Shown: positions 9,103 through 16,174 of the stretch, piece after piece
Numbering within the stretch: position 1 is the stretch's first letter
How the letters are laid out: each line of letters opens with the position of its first letter
Made by a program: the position numbers and the translations under genes
DNA from: Paenibacillus taichungensis
GTDB lineage: Bacteria; Bacillota; Bacilli; Paenibacillales; Paenibacillaceae
Reading direction: 5' to 3'
Assembly: GCF_003287275.1 (NCBI RefSeq)
Contig: NZ_QEVW01000015.1
Location: 124,001-188,000 of the forward strand
DNA: 64,000 nt
Notes under the pieces: generated by a model
Told to the model about the DNA's origin: nothing
The model's input: only the letters and a program-made list of their open reading frames with translations
Databases searched by the model: none

Positions 9103-9830
9103 TAATCCCCCTCGCCTGATAACAGCATGTTTTTCACCAGTTGGCCTGTATAGATATAGGAAGATACACCCTGTCTCAGAAATCCGAAACCTCCACCCAA
9201 ACGCTGAATTTGTCTGAAAGCTTCATCCATTTCCCGATGAATCCACGTGTGGACCTGGCATAACGGAAGGTCTGGCTTAACTGACAGGTATTGGTTCTGA
9301 GGCAACGTTTCCGTCATGTAAAGCGTTGTCAAAACATCCGCGACCATTCCTTTCACCAGTTGATGTTGAAGGGTGGACTGCCCTCCGGATATGCGACCTG
9401 ACAGATGCCTGCGCATCTGTTCCAATCCAGCCCTGCACAATTCGGCTCGGAATTGGAGTAACCCTGTTCTCAAAACATCGTCCCAAGTTATTCCCTCGTC
9501 ATTGCCATGCTCCTGGAGCGCCTCAGCTGAATTGAACCGTACACGGTATAGCTCAATGCCAGAAGGCTCAAGCATCCGATCCTGCACAAGCACAGCATGT
9601 AACTGGTCCCAACCATACAGCCCTCTTGCAGTTCCATGCCAAACTACAGGCTCTTGTTCAATCAGACCCGTTGTCGCCAGCATGTATTCCCCCGCAGCCA
9701 AAAGCACGGGACGGTTATTCCATCGCACGGTTGCATCTTCCAACAATTTCGAAATTGAAGCAACAGGATCACCTGCCGCCTGCAGGCCCACGGATCTCGC
9801 CCCCGCACCCTGAAATTCGATGACGTGCAT
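9099..9830 (-). CDS. short acyl-CoA dehydrogenase-like protein
   Basis: A 243-residue protein, starting at the ATG at 9830 that has AGGAGG 8 bases upstream; longer frames to 9869 lack a site and overlap the previous gene. It seems to keep the helical C-terminal half of acyl-CoA dehydrogenases (segments like RLGGGFGFLRQGVSSYIYTG resemble the HGGxGY region) but lacks the N-terminal helical domain and the clear FAD-loop motifs of its neighbour. Its stop overlaps the start of the full-length dehydrogenase gene. The two may form an active/inactive heteromer, as seen in some FadE pairs. The function is uncertain and it may have no activity alone. Confidence 0.55.
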   Translation of the reverse strand: MHVIEFQGAGARSVGLQAAGDPVASISKLLEDATVRWNNRPVLLAAGEYMLATTGLIEQEPVVWHGTARGLYGWDQLHAVLVQDRMLEPSGIELYRVRFNSAEALQEHGNDEGITWDDVLRTGLLQFRAELCRAGLEQMRRHLSGRISGGQSTLQHQLVKGMVADVLTTLYMTETLPQNQYLSVKPDLPLCQVHTWIHREMDEAFRQIQRLGGGFGFLRQGVSSYIYTGQLVKNMLLSGEGDY

Positions 9831-9858
9831 TGCCACTCCTCCTGTTCCCTCATTCTTC

Positions 9859-10803
9859 TTATTCTCCATGCCTCACCAATGCAAAACCAAAAAAGCTGCC
9901 CAGCCCGATGCTGACCATGACGGAGCGTCCTTTCGTGCAAACCCAGTCCTGTTCCAGTCCCGAGCTCAAATTAATAAACGGATCCGTGGAGAAGGTATGA
10001 CCGATGCGCTGAATGTTATCCAGATAGATTCGTTCCTGCTCAAACCCCGTTCTTCGCGAGAATTCCCTCCAGGTCGTCCAGTTGACATTATGGGGAAAGA
10101 TATGATCCACATCCTGAAGAGTCAAGCCTTCCTTGGACAGCAGCTCTTCCATGCCTTGAATGATATAATCCACATACAATCGATTAAAGGCCGTGATCTC
10201 ATCAGCAGTGGCATGATAGCCCGTATGGAATCGGGTATCTCGAAAAATATGCGTCGCCTGAACGACGTGCTGACGACTATCCCTGCTTAGCAGGACAGCC
10301 ACAGCGGAATCACCCAGGATTGCCGACTTGCGTAGATAGCGCCATTCAGAAGGAAGAAAATTGAATTGATCGGCGCAAACAAGCAGCACCTTCTGAATGT
10401 GAGGCTGTGTTTGTGATAGGCGTTCAAGCCATTGAAGAGCCGCTATCGACGAAGCACAGTTCATTTGGGATATGCCATAGAAAGGTACTTGTTCCATTCC
10501 GAAGCGTCGTAAGACACGCTGCACAAGCCTGTAGTCGCCGGGTGTCTGCACCTGAAAGGAATGGACATAAAGAACAAGGTCTATTCCGGCGAGAGATTGC
10601 CTGGTCTGAAGACGTTCCACAGCCTGCGCAATCGTGTCATCCAGCATCTGACCGGGATCCGTAACAGGTATACCTTCCAAGTGATGGCATTTACGCAAAA
10701 ACTGAAGTTCCCCCGTTCCCAGTTCCAAGGCAGCCAGAACTTCCTCCGGTTGCTGGATTTGTTCAGGCAGGTAGACGCCAATATCCACAATACCGAACGC
10801 CAC
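9859..10803 (-). CDS. 3-oxoacyl-ACP synthase III family ketosynthase (active-site Cys present)
   Basis: A 314-residue KAS III/FabH-type enzyme, a class that condenses or transfers acyl thioesters. The nucleophile lies in QMNCASSIAAL (C116) and the catalytic histidine in FPHNVN (H238). The third residue, Asn in FabH (in a GNTS-type motif), is replaced by histidine in IGHTFSTD (H269). The same replacement occurs in the other active copy (14593-15603), so it is a shared trait of this pathway. The gene lies 18 bases after a Cys-less KAS-like gene, suggesting a heterodimer. It may elongate or off-load an ACP-bound amino-acyl chain; the exact reaction is unknown. Confidence 0.8.
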   Translation of the reverse strand: MAFGIVDIGVYLPEQIQQPEEVLAALELGTGELQFLRKCHHLEGIPVTDPGQMLDDTIAQAVERLQTRQSLAGIDLVLYVHSFQVQTPGDYRLVQRVLRRFGMEQVPFYGISQMNCASSIAALQWLERLSQTQPHIQKVLLVCADQFNFLPSEWRYLRKSAILGDSAVAVLLSRDSRQHVVQATHIFRDTRFHTGYHATADEITAFNRLYVDYIIQGMEELLSKEGLTLQDVDHIFPHNVNWTTWREFSRRTGFEQERIYLDNIQRIGHTFSTDPFINLSSGLEQDWVCTKGRSVMVSIGLGSFFGFALVRHGE

Positions 10804-10821
10804 TGTGCTCCCTCCTCCTTG

Positions 10822-11700
10822 TTACTGACTGTCCACCCTTGCATCGCCAGTCTGGATTAACAACGCATGAATAAATGAATCGGTTTGCTCCAGATGCATA
10901 AGGCATATGTACTCGCTCCTATCCTTCTCTTCCAGAAGCTCCTGCAATGCGAAGAACGGAGCCGCACTCCAGCGTGATGGATCGTAACACCCCCTCCATT
11001 CAATCGCCTCGTACCATGAAGTGCCCGTACATTCCTGCTCCAGATCAGGGTGGATGAGCAAGGTAATCTGATTCTGGTAAATGGAAGCCTCCTTGCACAA
11101 GTGATCCAATACCAGAGCAGCTGTATCGGATATGGACTGGTCGGCATATCGCATCTCCACGCCCAGCAGGCAAGGCCCCTTGCCTGTCATCCGTTCGAGT
11201 AAAATGACTGCAGCTGTATCCGGTCCAGGCGACTCATTCAATTCCATCGTTTCATAGGGGAGAGCCGTTTGATCCATGATCAGCAGCATACCCTTACTGA
11301 ATCCCTCCCGGTTCAAATAATGCTGAAGCATATGGAGTGCTGCAAAGGGAGCACCAAAACCAAGATCATTTACCGCAAAGCTGATGAAGCACGCTTGATA
11401 ACGATCCATCAAATAATTCACGATCGAAATATCGGGGCGAATATTAGGGAAATTGTACGCAAGCAGCAACACATCCACATCCTGCATAACCTGATCAAGC
11501 CCTGTCGCTTCCAATAGCTCCACGCTCATATCGTGATAGGCATTGTTGTTACGCTCCTGCAAAAGATGAACATCATACTTTACCGGAGTACTGGCAAACA
11601 TATCCCGGTGCAAGCGCAATAGATCAGGATGTTCGAATGGAGGATGGCTGTCCAAGAAAAGCTTGACCCCCATCTCACGAATGGCAACAGGCGAAGCCAT
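10822..11700 (-). CDS. KAS III-like thiolase-fold protein without catalytic Cys (first copy)
   Basis: A 292-residue protein started at the ATG at 11700, which shares one base with the ACP stop (TGATG), so translation is coupled to the ACP. The segment AVNDLGFGAPFAALHML aligns with the nucleophile region of the neighbouring ketosynthase but has no cysteine; a lone His-Pro (LLIHPDL) remains near the histidine motif. It thus looks like a catalytically dead partner of the KAS III encoded immediately downstream (9859-10803). Precedents for active/inactive FabH-like pairs include PqsC/PqsB. An independent acyl-binding role is also possible. Confidence 0.55.
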   Translation of the reverse strand: MASPVAIREMGVKLFLDSHPPFEHPDLLRLHRDMFASTPVKYDVHLLQERNNNAYHDMSVELLEATGLDQVMQDVDVLLLAYNFPNIRPDISIVNYLMDRYQACFISFAVNDLGFGAPFAALHMLQHYLNREGFSKGMLLIMDQTALPYETMELNESPGPDTAAVILLERMTGKGPCLLGVEMRYADQSISDTAALVLDHLCKEASIYQNQITLLIHPDLEQECTGTSWYEAIEWRGCYDPSRWSAAPFFALQELLEEKDRSEYICLMHLEQTDSFIHALLIQTGDARVDSQ

Positions 11701-11969
11701 CAAGCCGCGATCAGCTGCTTCTCAATATAAGCAGCCAGAGAGCCTACCGTATCGAAAACATCCGGCTCCAGCTCGTCCGGGTCGATCTCCAGACCCTCAA
11801 TCCGGTCTTCGAGGGTCATGAGCAGTTCCAGTACCGACGTCGAATCCAGATAGAGTTCGTCAAATAAAGAAGTGCTCAGTTGGATATCCTGCCTGGCTTC
11901 CGTATTCAACACTTCAGCAATAGCACCCTTAATCTCTTCAAGCAGCAATGCAGTTGTCATGTTCATCAT
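11700..11969 (-). CDS. acyl carrier protein
   Basis: An 89-residue, acidic, helical carrier protein. The phosphopantetheine attachment serine is S43 in the motif LYLDSTSVLEL, a variant of the usual D-S-L. An AAGGAG site precedes three closely spaced ATG codons (11969, 11966, 11960), so the exact start is uncertain. It lies between a BtrK-like decarboxylase and a KAS-like gene; together with the ATP-grasp ligase this repeats the BtrI/BtrJ/BtrK set, where glutamate is loaded on the ACP and decarboxylated to a gamma-aminobutyryl thioester. It is presumably activated by the PPTase at 10-717. Confidence 0.9.
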   Translation of the reverse strand: MMNMTTALLLEEIKGAIAEVLNTEARQDIQLSTSLFDELYLDSTSVLELLMTLEDRIEGLEIDPDELEPDVFDTVGSLAAYIEKQLIAA

Positions 11970-11978
11970 CTCTCCTTA

Positions 11979-13265
11979 TCAATTGGTTATTGCGGTATGA
12001 GACACTTGTATCAAACGCTGTTTGCCCAGCAGATCCTCCGGAGTATCCCTATCCCGAATCAGATGGGCTTCTCCACCAACAATTAGAACTTCAGCAGGAC
12101 TTCCGTGACTTAGAAAATGCGTTGGAGAAGCTGTTGGTCCATAAGCTCCGGAGTGGAACACGCCAATCAAATCTCCTTGTATGACTGGGGGAAGCTGCAC
12201 GCGTTTGCCCACAACATCGTTGGGTGTACACAATGGACCCGTGATATTGTACTCGGCTACAGGGGCTTCTCCATAACGCGTCAGGGATGCAATCGGAAAG
12301 TTGCGCTTCACGTACGATCCCGTGCCTACCGCTGCCATGTGACAGTTCGTTCCTCCGTCAGTCACGACAAAGTTCTCTCCGTACGATTGCTTGACGTACA
12401 TAGCCCGACTGACCAACATGCCGCAGGTGCCTACCAGATAACGCCCAAGTTCCATGAACAATCGGGTGTTCGGGTGCCCAAGGCGAAAAGCTTCGAACTG
12501 CGGATTCAGCTGTTCTGTCAGGGATGCAATGGACAGGGACTGCTCACCCTCATGATATGGCACACCTAACCCTCCACCGACATCCACCATTCGCAGGGTA
12601 ATATCAAGCTCTTGTTCAATGCGCTCAGCCAGATCGAGAATATGCCGGGTATTCTCGGCAATCGGCTCTACTTCCAGCATGCGGGTTCCCATGTACACGT
12701 GAAGTCCCATAATTTCCACATGAGAGCAGCTCTCGAACTGCTTCTTCCCCTGAAACACACTCTCTTCATCCATGCCAAACTGGCGCGGTTTGCCGCCCAT
12801 AGTCAGCCTTGATCCTTTTACGGAAAAGGAAGGATTTACTCTCAGCGCAACCGATACAATTCTCCCTTCGCTGGCGGCAATCATCTCAATACGCTCAAGC
12901 TCTTGGAATGATTCGCACACAATTGCATAGATGCCATAACGTATACAGGCGGCAATCTCTTGATCGCTCTTTCCGGGTCCAAGAAAAATAATACTTTCCG
13001 GAGCGACTCCTGCCTTTAGAGCCGTGTGCAACTCCGTCATGGAACACACCTCTGCCTGCGCACCCATTTCTTGCAGCATGTGTACAATCGAAACATTCGG
13101 ATTAGCCTTTAATGAATAAAACAGCTCCACGTAGGGAGTAAGCGAACCCCTTAGTTCCTGATACACCTCTCGCAGTACTTCCCCGTCATAAACATACAGG
13201 GGTGTTCCGAATTTCTCGGCTATATCCGAGATGGACAGCTGCTGAATCTGATATTCTTCGGACAT
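11979..13265 (-). CDS. PLP-dependent decarboxylase, BtrK-like (glutamyl-ACP decarboxylase candidate)
   Basis: A 428-residue type III PLP decarboxylase of the diaminopimelate/ornithine decarboxylase family. The PLP lysine is K53 in FYSLKANPN, and GPGK, the phosphate-binding VDVGGGLGVPYH and ESGRY-like ELGRYLVG segments are present. Segments MGGKPRQFGMDE, GPLCTPNDVVGK and SGAYGPTASPTHFL closely match my recollection of BtrK of butirosin biosynthesis, which decarboxylates L-glutamyl-ACP to 4-aminobutyryl-ACP. Neighbouring ACP and ATP-grasp genes support that reading over a role in lysine synthesis. Another amino acid (for example arginine or ornithine) on the ACP cannot be excluded. Confidence 0.82.
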   Translation of the reverse strand: MSEEYQIQQLSISDIAEKFGTPLYVYDGEVLREVYQELRGSLTPYVELFYSLKANPNVSIVHMLQEMGAQAEVCSMTELHTALKAGVAPESIIFLGPGKSDQEIAACIRYGIYAIVCESFQELERIEMIAASEGRIVSVALRVNPSFSVKGSRLTMGGKPRQFGMDEESVFQGKKQFESCSHVEIMGLHVYMGTRMLEVEPIAENTRHILDLAERIEQELDITLRMVDVGGGLGVPYHEGEQSLSIASLTEQLNPQFEAFRLGHPNTRLFMELGRYLVGTCGMLVSRAMYVKQSYGENFVVTDGGTNCHMAAVGTGSYVKRNFPIASLTRYGEAPVAEYNITGPLCTPNDVVGKRVQLPPVIQGDLIGVFHSGAYGPTASPTHFLSHGSPAEVLIVGGEAHLIRDRDTPEDLLGKQRLIQVSHTAITN

Positions 13266-14654
13266 TCACATCACCTCATTTATGGAAGTTAATACGGCTT
13301 CTACCGATTCGTCGATGGCTCGCAGCCGTTCAGGAGAGGGCGCAATAATGACGCCATACAGACGTCCGGAAAAAAGGCTGCCCTCACTTTTGAATGCCGC
13401 ATTGACCGTGGCAAAGTTGTTGATCAAAAGCCCTTCGCCATTCTCTGGTGTGAACATCAGCCCCCCCAGTCTGGAGCGCAGCTCTCCGTAATCCAGCCAA
13501 TGCTTGAGACGAAGTGTGTATTTTTTGGCGAGACCAAACATGCCGTCCAGGAGCCAGCGCTCCTGAATGTTCGTCTGATATGTAGACATGTTAAACCTTG
13601 CATTGATTTCAAGGTTGGGCCAAACCGTGCCATCCTCATCCAGAATCGCGTCCATGCCGGCAATGCCATAATATCCATCCCGATGCAAGGCTGCACCGAT
13701 TTGCAAGGCTGCCTCCCGAATAATGCCAAGTTGAATGTCATCCAGACGAGATGGCATGAGATGTCCCTGATGTACGCCCTGTTCTACCAGCGATTCCTTT
13801 ACGCCGAGGAATTCGACTCCACCGGACCGATCGATGAGGATCTGGTAATTCAGGTCACAGATTTTGTCAATCCATTGCTCCAGCACGTAATTGATCCGGC
13901 GAATGTCCTTTTTGCTCGCCTGCTTTTCCAGCATGCTCATACATTTGTAAAACCGGCTTTCATCAGAAATTACAGTGATGCCTTTGCCCGATACACCCAT
14001 GGAATCCTTCAGCACAAGGCGTCCACCCTGCTCGAGCACAGGCTTCAGGCGTTCGAAACCAACTGCAAGCTCTTCCAGGGACGTACATTCTGCACCTGGA
14101 ATCTGACGAATGCCCAGCTCTGTATTAAGGCGGCGCGAATAACCCTTGTCATTCACCTTGCGAAACACTTCCACGGAGGGAACAGCAAGAGGAATCCCGG
14201 TAAGGCGGGAGAGTTCTTCTTCGTACTCCGATGTGCCGAAGGGGACCAGATAAGCACGTGTTTCGGAATCCTCGGACAGCTCCCGCAGCTTGCCCAGCGT
14301 GTCAGGACAATTGAGGAGATTAGCCGTGATATTGAGTGCGGGCTCATTGTATTCCGCAGCAATGCACCGCGACTGACCAAAGCCCAGGGAATGCGCCTCT
14401 GCCATGAAGGCTTGATCCGGCTGACTTTTAAGTAAAATGATATCGTTCTCTCCGGCCAGGAACAGTCCCAACTCTTCCATCCGGTTTACGACGTCTGCAG
14501 CCGAGCCGATACTTATTGAGGGCAACTTAAGAACCCCCTGCTCACTCCAATACTCTTCAACCTCAAAATTGTTCAGATAAACAAAAGTAACATTATGCCG
14601 ACCCGTTAACGCCCACTTCAACTTGCTCGAAAAATCGGTCAAAACTGTCGTCAC
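13266..14654 (-). CDS. ATP-grasp ligase (BtrJ/PGM1-like amino acid ligase candidate)
   Basis: A roughly 460-residue protein with a pre-ATP-grasp N-terminal part and an ATP-grasp fold: the lysine/glycine-loop GRLVLKDSMGVSGKGI and the magnesium-binding WPNLEINARFNMSTY are clear. Such enzymes activate a carboxylate as acyl phosphate and join it to an amine or thiol. BtrJ of butirosin loads glutamate on an ACP, and PGM1 of pheganomycin links an amino acid to ribosomal peptides; both reactions would fit here, next to a BtrK-like decarboxylase, an ACP and a repeat peptide gene. The start is chosen as GTG 14654, 8 bases after GGAGG; ATG 14660 lies only 2 bases from that site. It overlaps the upstream KAS gene and ends directly before the decarboxylase start. 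Confidence 0.78.
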   Translation of the reverse strand: MTTVLTDFSSKLKWALTGRHNVTFVYLNNFEVEEYWSEQGVLKLPSISIGSAADVVNRMEELGLFLAGENDIILLKSQPDQAFMAEAHSLGFGQSRCIAAEYNEPALNITANLLNCPDTLGKLRELSEDSETRAYLVPFGTSEYEEELSRLTGIPLAVPSVEVFRKVNDKGYSRRLNTELGIRQIPGAECTSLEELAVGFERLKPVLEQGGRLVLKDSMGVSGKGITVISDESRFYKCMSMLEKQASKKDIRRINYVLEQWIDKICDLNYQILIDRSGGVEFLGVKESLVEQGVHQGHLMPSRLDDIQLGIIREAALQIGAALHRDGYYGIAGMDAILDEDGTVWPNLEINARFNMSTYQTNIQERWLLDGMFGLAKKYTLRLKHWLDYGELRSRLGGLMFTPENGEGLLINNFATVNAAFKSEGSLFSGRLYGVIIAPSPERLRAIDESVEAVLTSINEVM

Positions 14655-15603
14655 GACCATCGCCTCCAATTCCTGCATATTGCATTACCGCTACGCTGAA
14701 GGTAACCCCAAGACCAACCGTAACAAGAAGATAATAATCATCCGGTTGCAGAAGCTCCTGCTCCAGAACGGCTTGAAGGTTGATATACGGATCGGAACAG
14801 AAGCAATGACCAATCTCCTGCACATTCGATGTATATATACGTTCAAGGGGATACGATAATCGGGCGGCTACTTTTTTCCAGGAGGATAGATTTACATTGT
14901 GCGGTACGATATATCGAATATCCTGCAATGCAAGACCCGCCTGCTCCACAGCTTCAAGAATGGCATCACATAACCGGGGCGTGTATATCTCCTGGAATTC
15001 CCTTTGTAATCGGGGATTCCCCGTCAGCACATTGCAGTACTGACCAAGTGTAATATTTGTAAGTCCAACCAGACGGCTTCCATCTCCGTTATTGCCAACC
15101 AGGACAGCCGCGGCTGCCTCTCCCATCACGGTTGTGTTAGGAATCAGTTGCACAACGGGGCTGAACGTTTTCTCCCCTGTCAAAATTAAAATATGATCAT
15201 CCGCTTCCAATGAAGGCAGCAAAGTCTCGGCAACATTTAGAGCAACCAAACCCGATGCACAGTTCTGCTGCGTAAGTGAAAACGCAATGGCATGCTGCAA
15301 TCCGTACGCCCGTTTCAGGCCTTGCAAAACTTTCATAGGAAAGGGGAAATTTTCCTGAATTGTGTGGCAATAAATGATATACTTAATCGAAGCAGGAGCT
15401 ACCTCCTGATGGGTAACCACCTGGGTAAGCACATGCCCGAGCAGGGCCGCCAGATCCCCGTCCCTGTCTTGCCGAACCTGTTTCAAACCATGAATTTTTT
15501 CCAGTACTTTCGTCTGGGCAGTGTTGAGTCCCAGAGCATCGTTCAGTTCCCGGATGGGTACGATATGTTCTGGAATATAGGACCATATTTGTCTAATATG
15601 CAT
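14593..15603 (-). CDS. 3-oxoacyl-ACP synthase III family ketosynthase (second active copy)
   Basis: A 336-residue FabH-type enzyme when started at ATG 15603, where the protein begins MHIRQIWSYIPEHIV and lines up with the N-terminus of the other KAS III here. Frames extending to 15753 run out of frame into the repeat-peptide gene and are not believed. The nucleophile is C115 in QQNCASGLVAL, the histidine H235 in VPHNVN, and the usual Asn is again replaced by His (H266 in IGHCFCSD). It lies 112 bases after the repeat-peptide stop, behind a hairpin, and its 3' end overlaps the ATP-grasp gene. It may use the amino-acyl-ACP as starter; that is inference. Confidence 0.8.
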   Translation of the reverse strand: MHIRQIWSYIPEHIVPIRELNDALGLNTAQTKVLEKIHGLKQVRQDRDGDLAALLGHVLTQVVTHQEVAPASIKYIIYCHTIQENFPFPMKVLQGLKRAYGLQHAIAFSLTQQNCASGLVALNVAETLLPSLEADDHILILTGEKTFSPVVQLIPNTTVMGEAAAAVLVGNNGDGSRLVGLTNITLGQYCNVLTGNPRLQREFQEIYTPRLCDAILEAVEQAGLALQDIRYIVPHNVNLSSWKKVAARLSYPLERIYTSNVQEIGHCFCSDPYINLQAVLEQELLQPDDYYLLVTVGLGVTFSVAVMQYAGIGGDGRDDSFDRFFEQVEVGVNGSA

Positions 15604-15652
15604 CGGCTCAAGACACCTCGTTATCACCAACGTGCGAATCTCTCTGAATATA

Positions 15653-15678
15653 GGGAGAGAGCTTCCGTGGAAGCTCCC
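15653..15678 (-). promoter_or_regulatory. hairpin between precursor gene and downstream enzymes
   Basis: An inverted repeat with GAGCTTC and GAAGCTC arms around a CGTG loop, lengthened by GGGAG on one side and CTCCC on the other, lies in the 112-base gap after the repeat-peptide stop. On the minus-strand RNA it is not followed by a U-run, so it looks like a processing or partial-attenuation hairpin. Such elements commonly let a precursor peptide be made in excess over its enzymes. Confidence 0.5.
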
Positions 15679-15715
15679 ATCTATGAATCTAACGTAATGC
15701 GATAAGTAAGTAAGA

Positions 15716-15894
15716 TCAGGCACGGGCTGCTGCTGCGCGAGCTGCTGCTGCACGAGCCGCTGCTGCGCGAGCTTCTACTGCACGAGCCGCTACTGCACGA
15801 GCTTCTACTGCACGAGCTTCTACTGCACGGGCTTCTACTGCACGAGCTTCTACTGCACGGGCTTCTACTGCACGGGCAGATACCGCACGGGCAC
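15716..15894 (-). repeat. 15-bp in-frame tandem repeat
   Basis: About eleven to twelve copies of a 15-bp unit (plus-strand form GCTTCTACTGCACGA/G) cover the 3' two thirds of the precursor gene. The three units nearest the stop are a variant, GCTGCTGCTGC-type, that changes V-E to A-A. Copy number should be easily altered by slippage or recombination while the reading frame is kept. Confidence 0.9.
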
Positions 15895-15997
15895 TGACTT
15901 CACGAGTCTCACCCAATACGTTTGCTTCCAATTGTGCTGCTTCGATTTCTTTGCGTTTCAGTTGTTCCAGTGTAATCGGAGTCGCTTTAAGGACCAT
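15716..15997 (-). CDS. repeat-containing precursor peptide (11 A-R-A-V-E type pentapeptides)
   Basis: A 93-residue peptide with no homologue that I recognise. Residues 1-35 form a leader-like segment (MVLKATPITLEQLKRKEIEA then a charged stretch). Residues 36-90 are eleven tandem pentapeptides: ARAVS, five ARAVE, ARAVA, ARAVE and three ARAAA, followed by a final ARA. In DNA this is a 15-bp tandem repeat kept in frame, with synonymous GCC/GCT and CGT/CGC changes. An AGGAGG site lies 8 bases before the ATG, and a promoter with a 15-bp upstream element is visible. It is the first gene of the biosynthetic operon. Multi-core ribosomal precursors look like this. Ala/Arg tracts might instead be structural, so the RiPP role is inference. 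Confidence 0.75.
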   Translation of the reverse strand: MVLKATPITLEQLKRKEIEAAQLEANVLGETREVSARAVSARAVEARAVEARAVEARAVEARAVEARAVAARAVEARAAAARAAAARAAAARA

Positions 15998-16021
15998 TCA
16001 TTTCTCCTCCTTTCATCTTGG

Positions 16022-16077
16022 ATACTATCATTCTATAATCTCCCAAATTGGAATTAAACTGTAAATGGAGGTAAATG
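16022..16077 (-). promoter_or_regulatory. promoter and 15-bp element upstream of the repeat-peptide operon
   Basis: Read on the minus strand, a -35 TTTAAT (16053-16058) and -10 TAGAAT (16030-16035) are separated by 17 bases. Four bases upstream of the -35 lies CATTTACCTCCATTT (plus strand AAATGGAGGTAAATG, 16063-16077), which contains CATTT twice with a 10-bp period. The weak -35 and the position of the element suit an activator site. The identical 15-mer recurs at 17822-17836 before the small prepeptide gene. Confidence 0.65.
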
Positions 16078-16174
16078 CCCCTTACATGCCTTCCCCCTTG
16101 TTTTTGCCTACTCCATAGACTCAACATACAATCCACAATTCTAGTAAAATCCAACTATATTTAAGGGACGGTGA

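Noticed and set aside
13500..14435. 311-residue plus-strand reading frame
   Set aside because: It is the antisense of the ATP-grasp gene, whose ATP-grasp motifs are clear; no family similarity on the plus strand.
15604..15753. N-terminal extension of the KAS III gene up to 15753
   Set aside because: The extra residues come from reading the repeat-peptide DNA in another frame and have no family similarity; the protein from ATG 15603 aligns with the N-terminus of the other KAS III.
15716..15894. CRISPR array
   Set aside because: The units are 15 bp, contiguous and lack spacers; they keep a reading frame.
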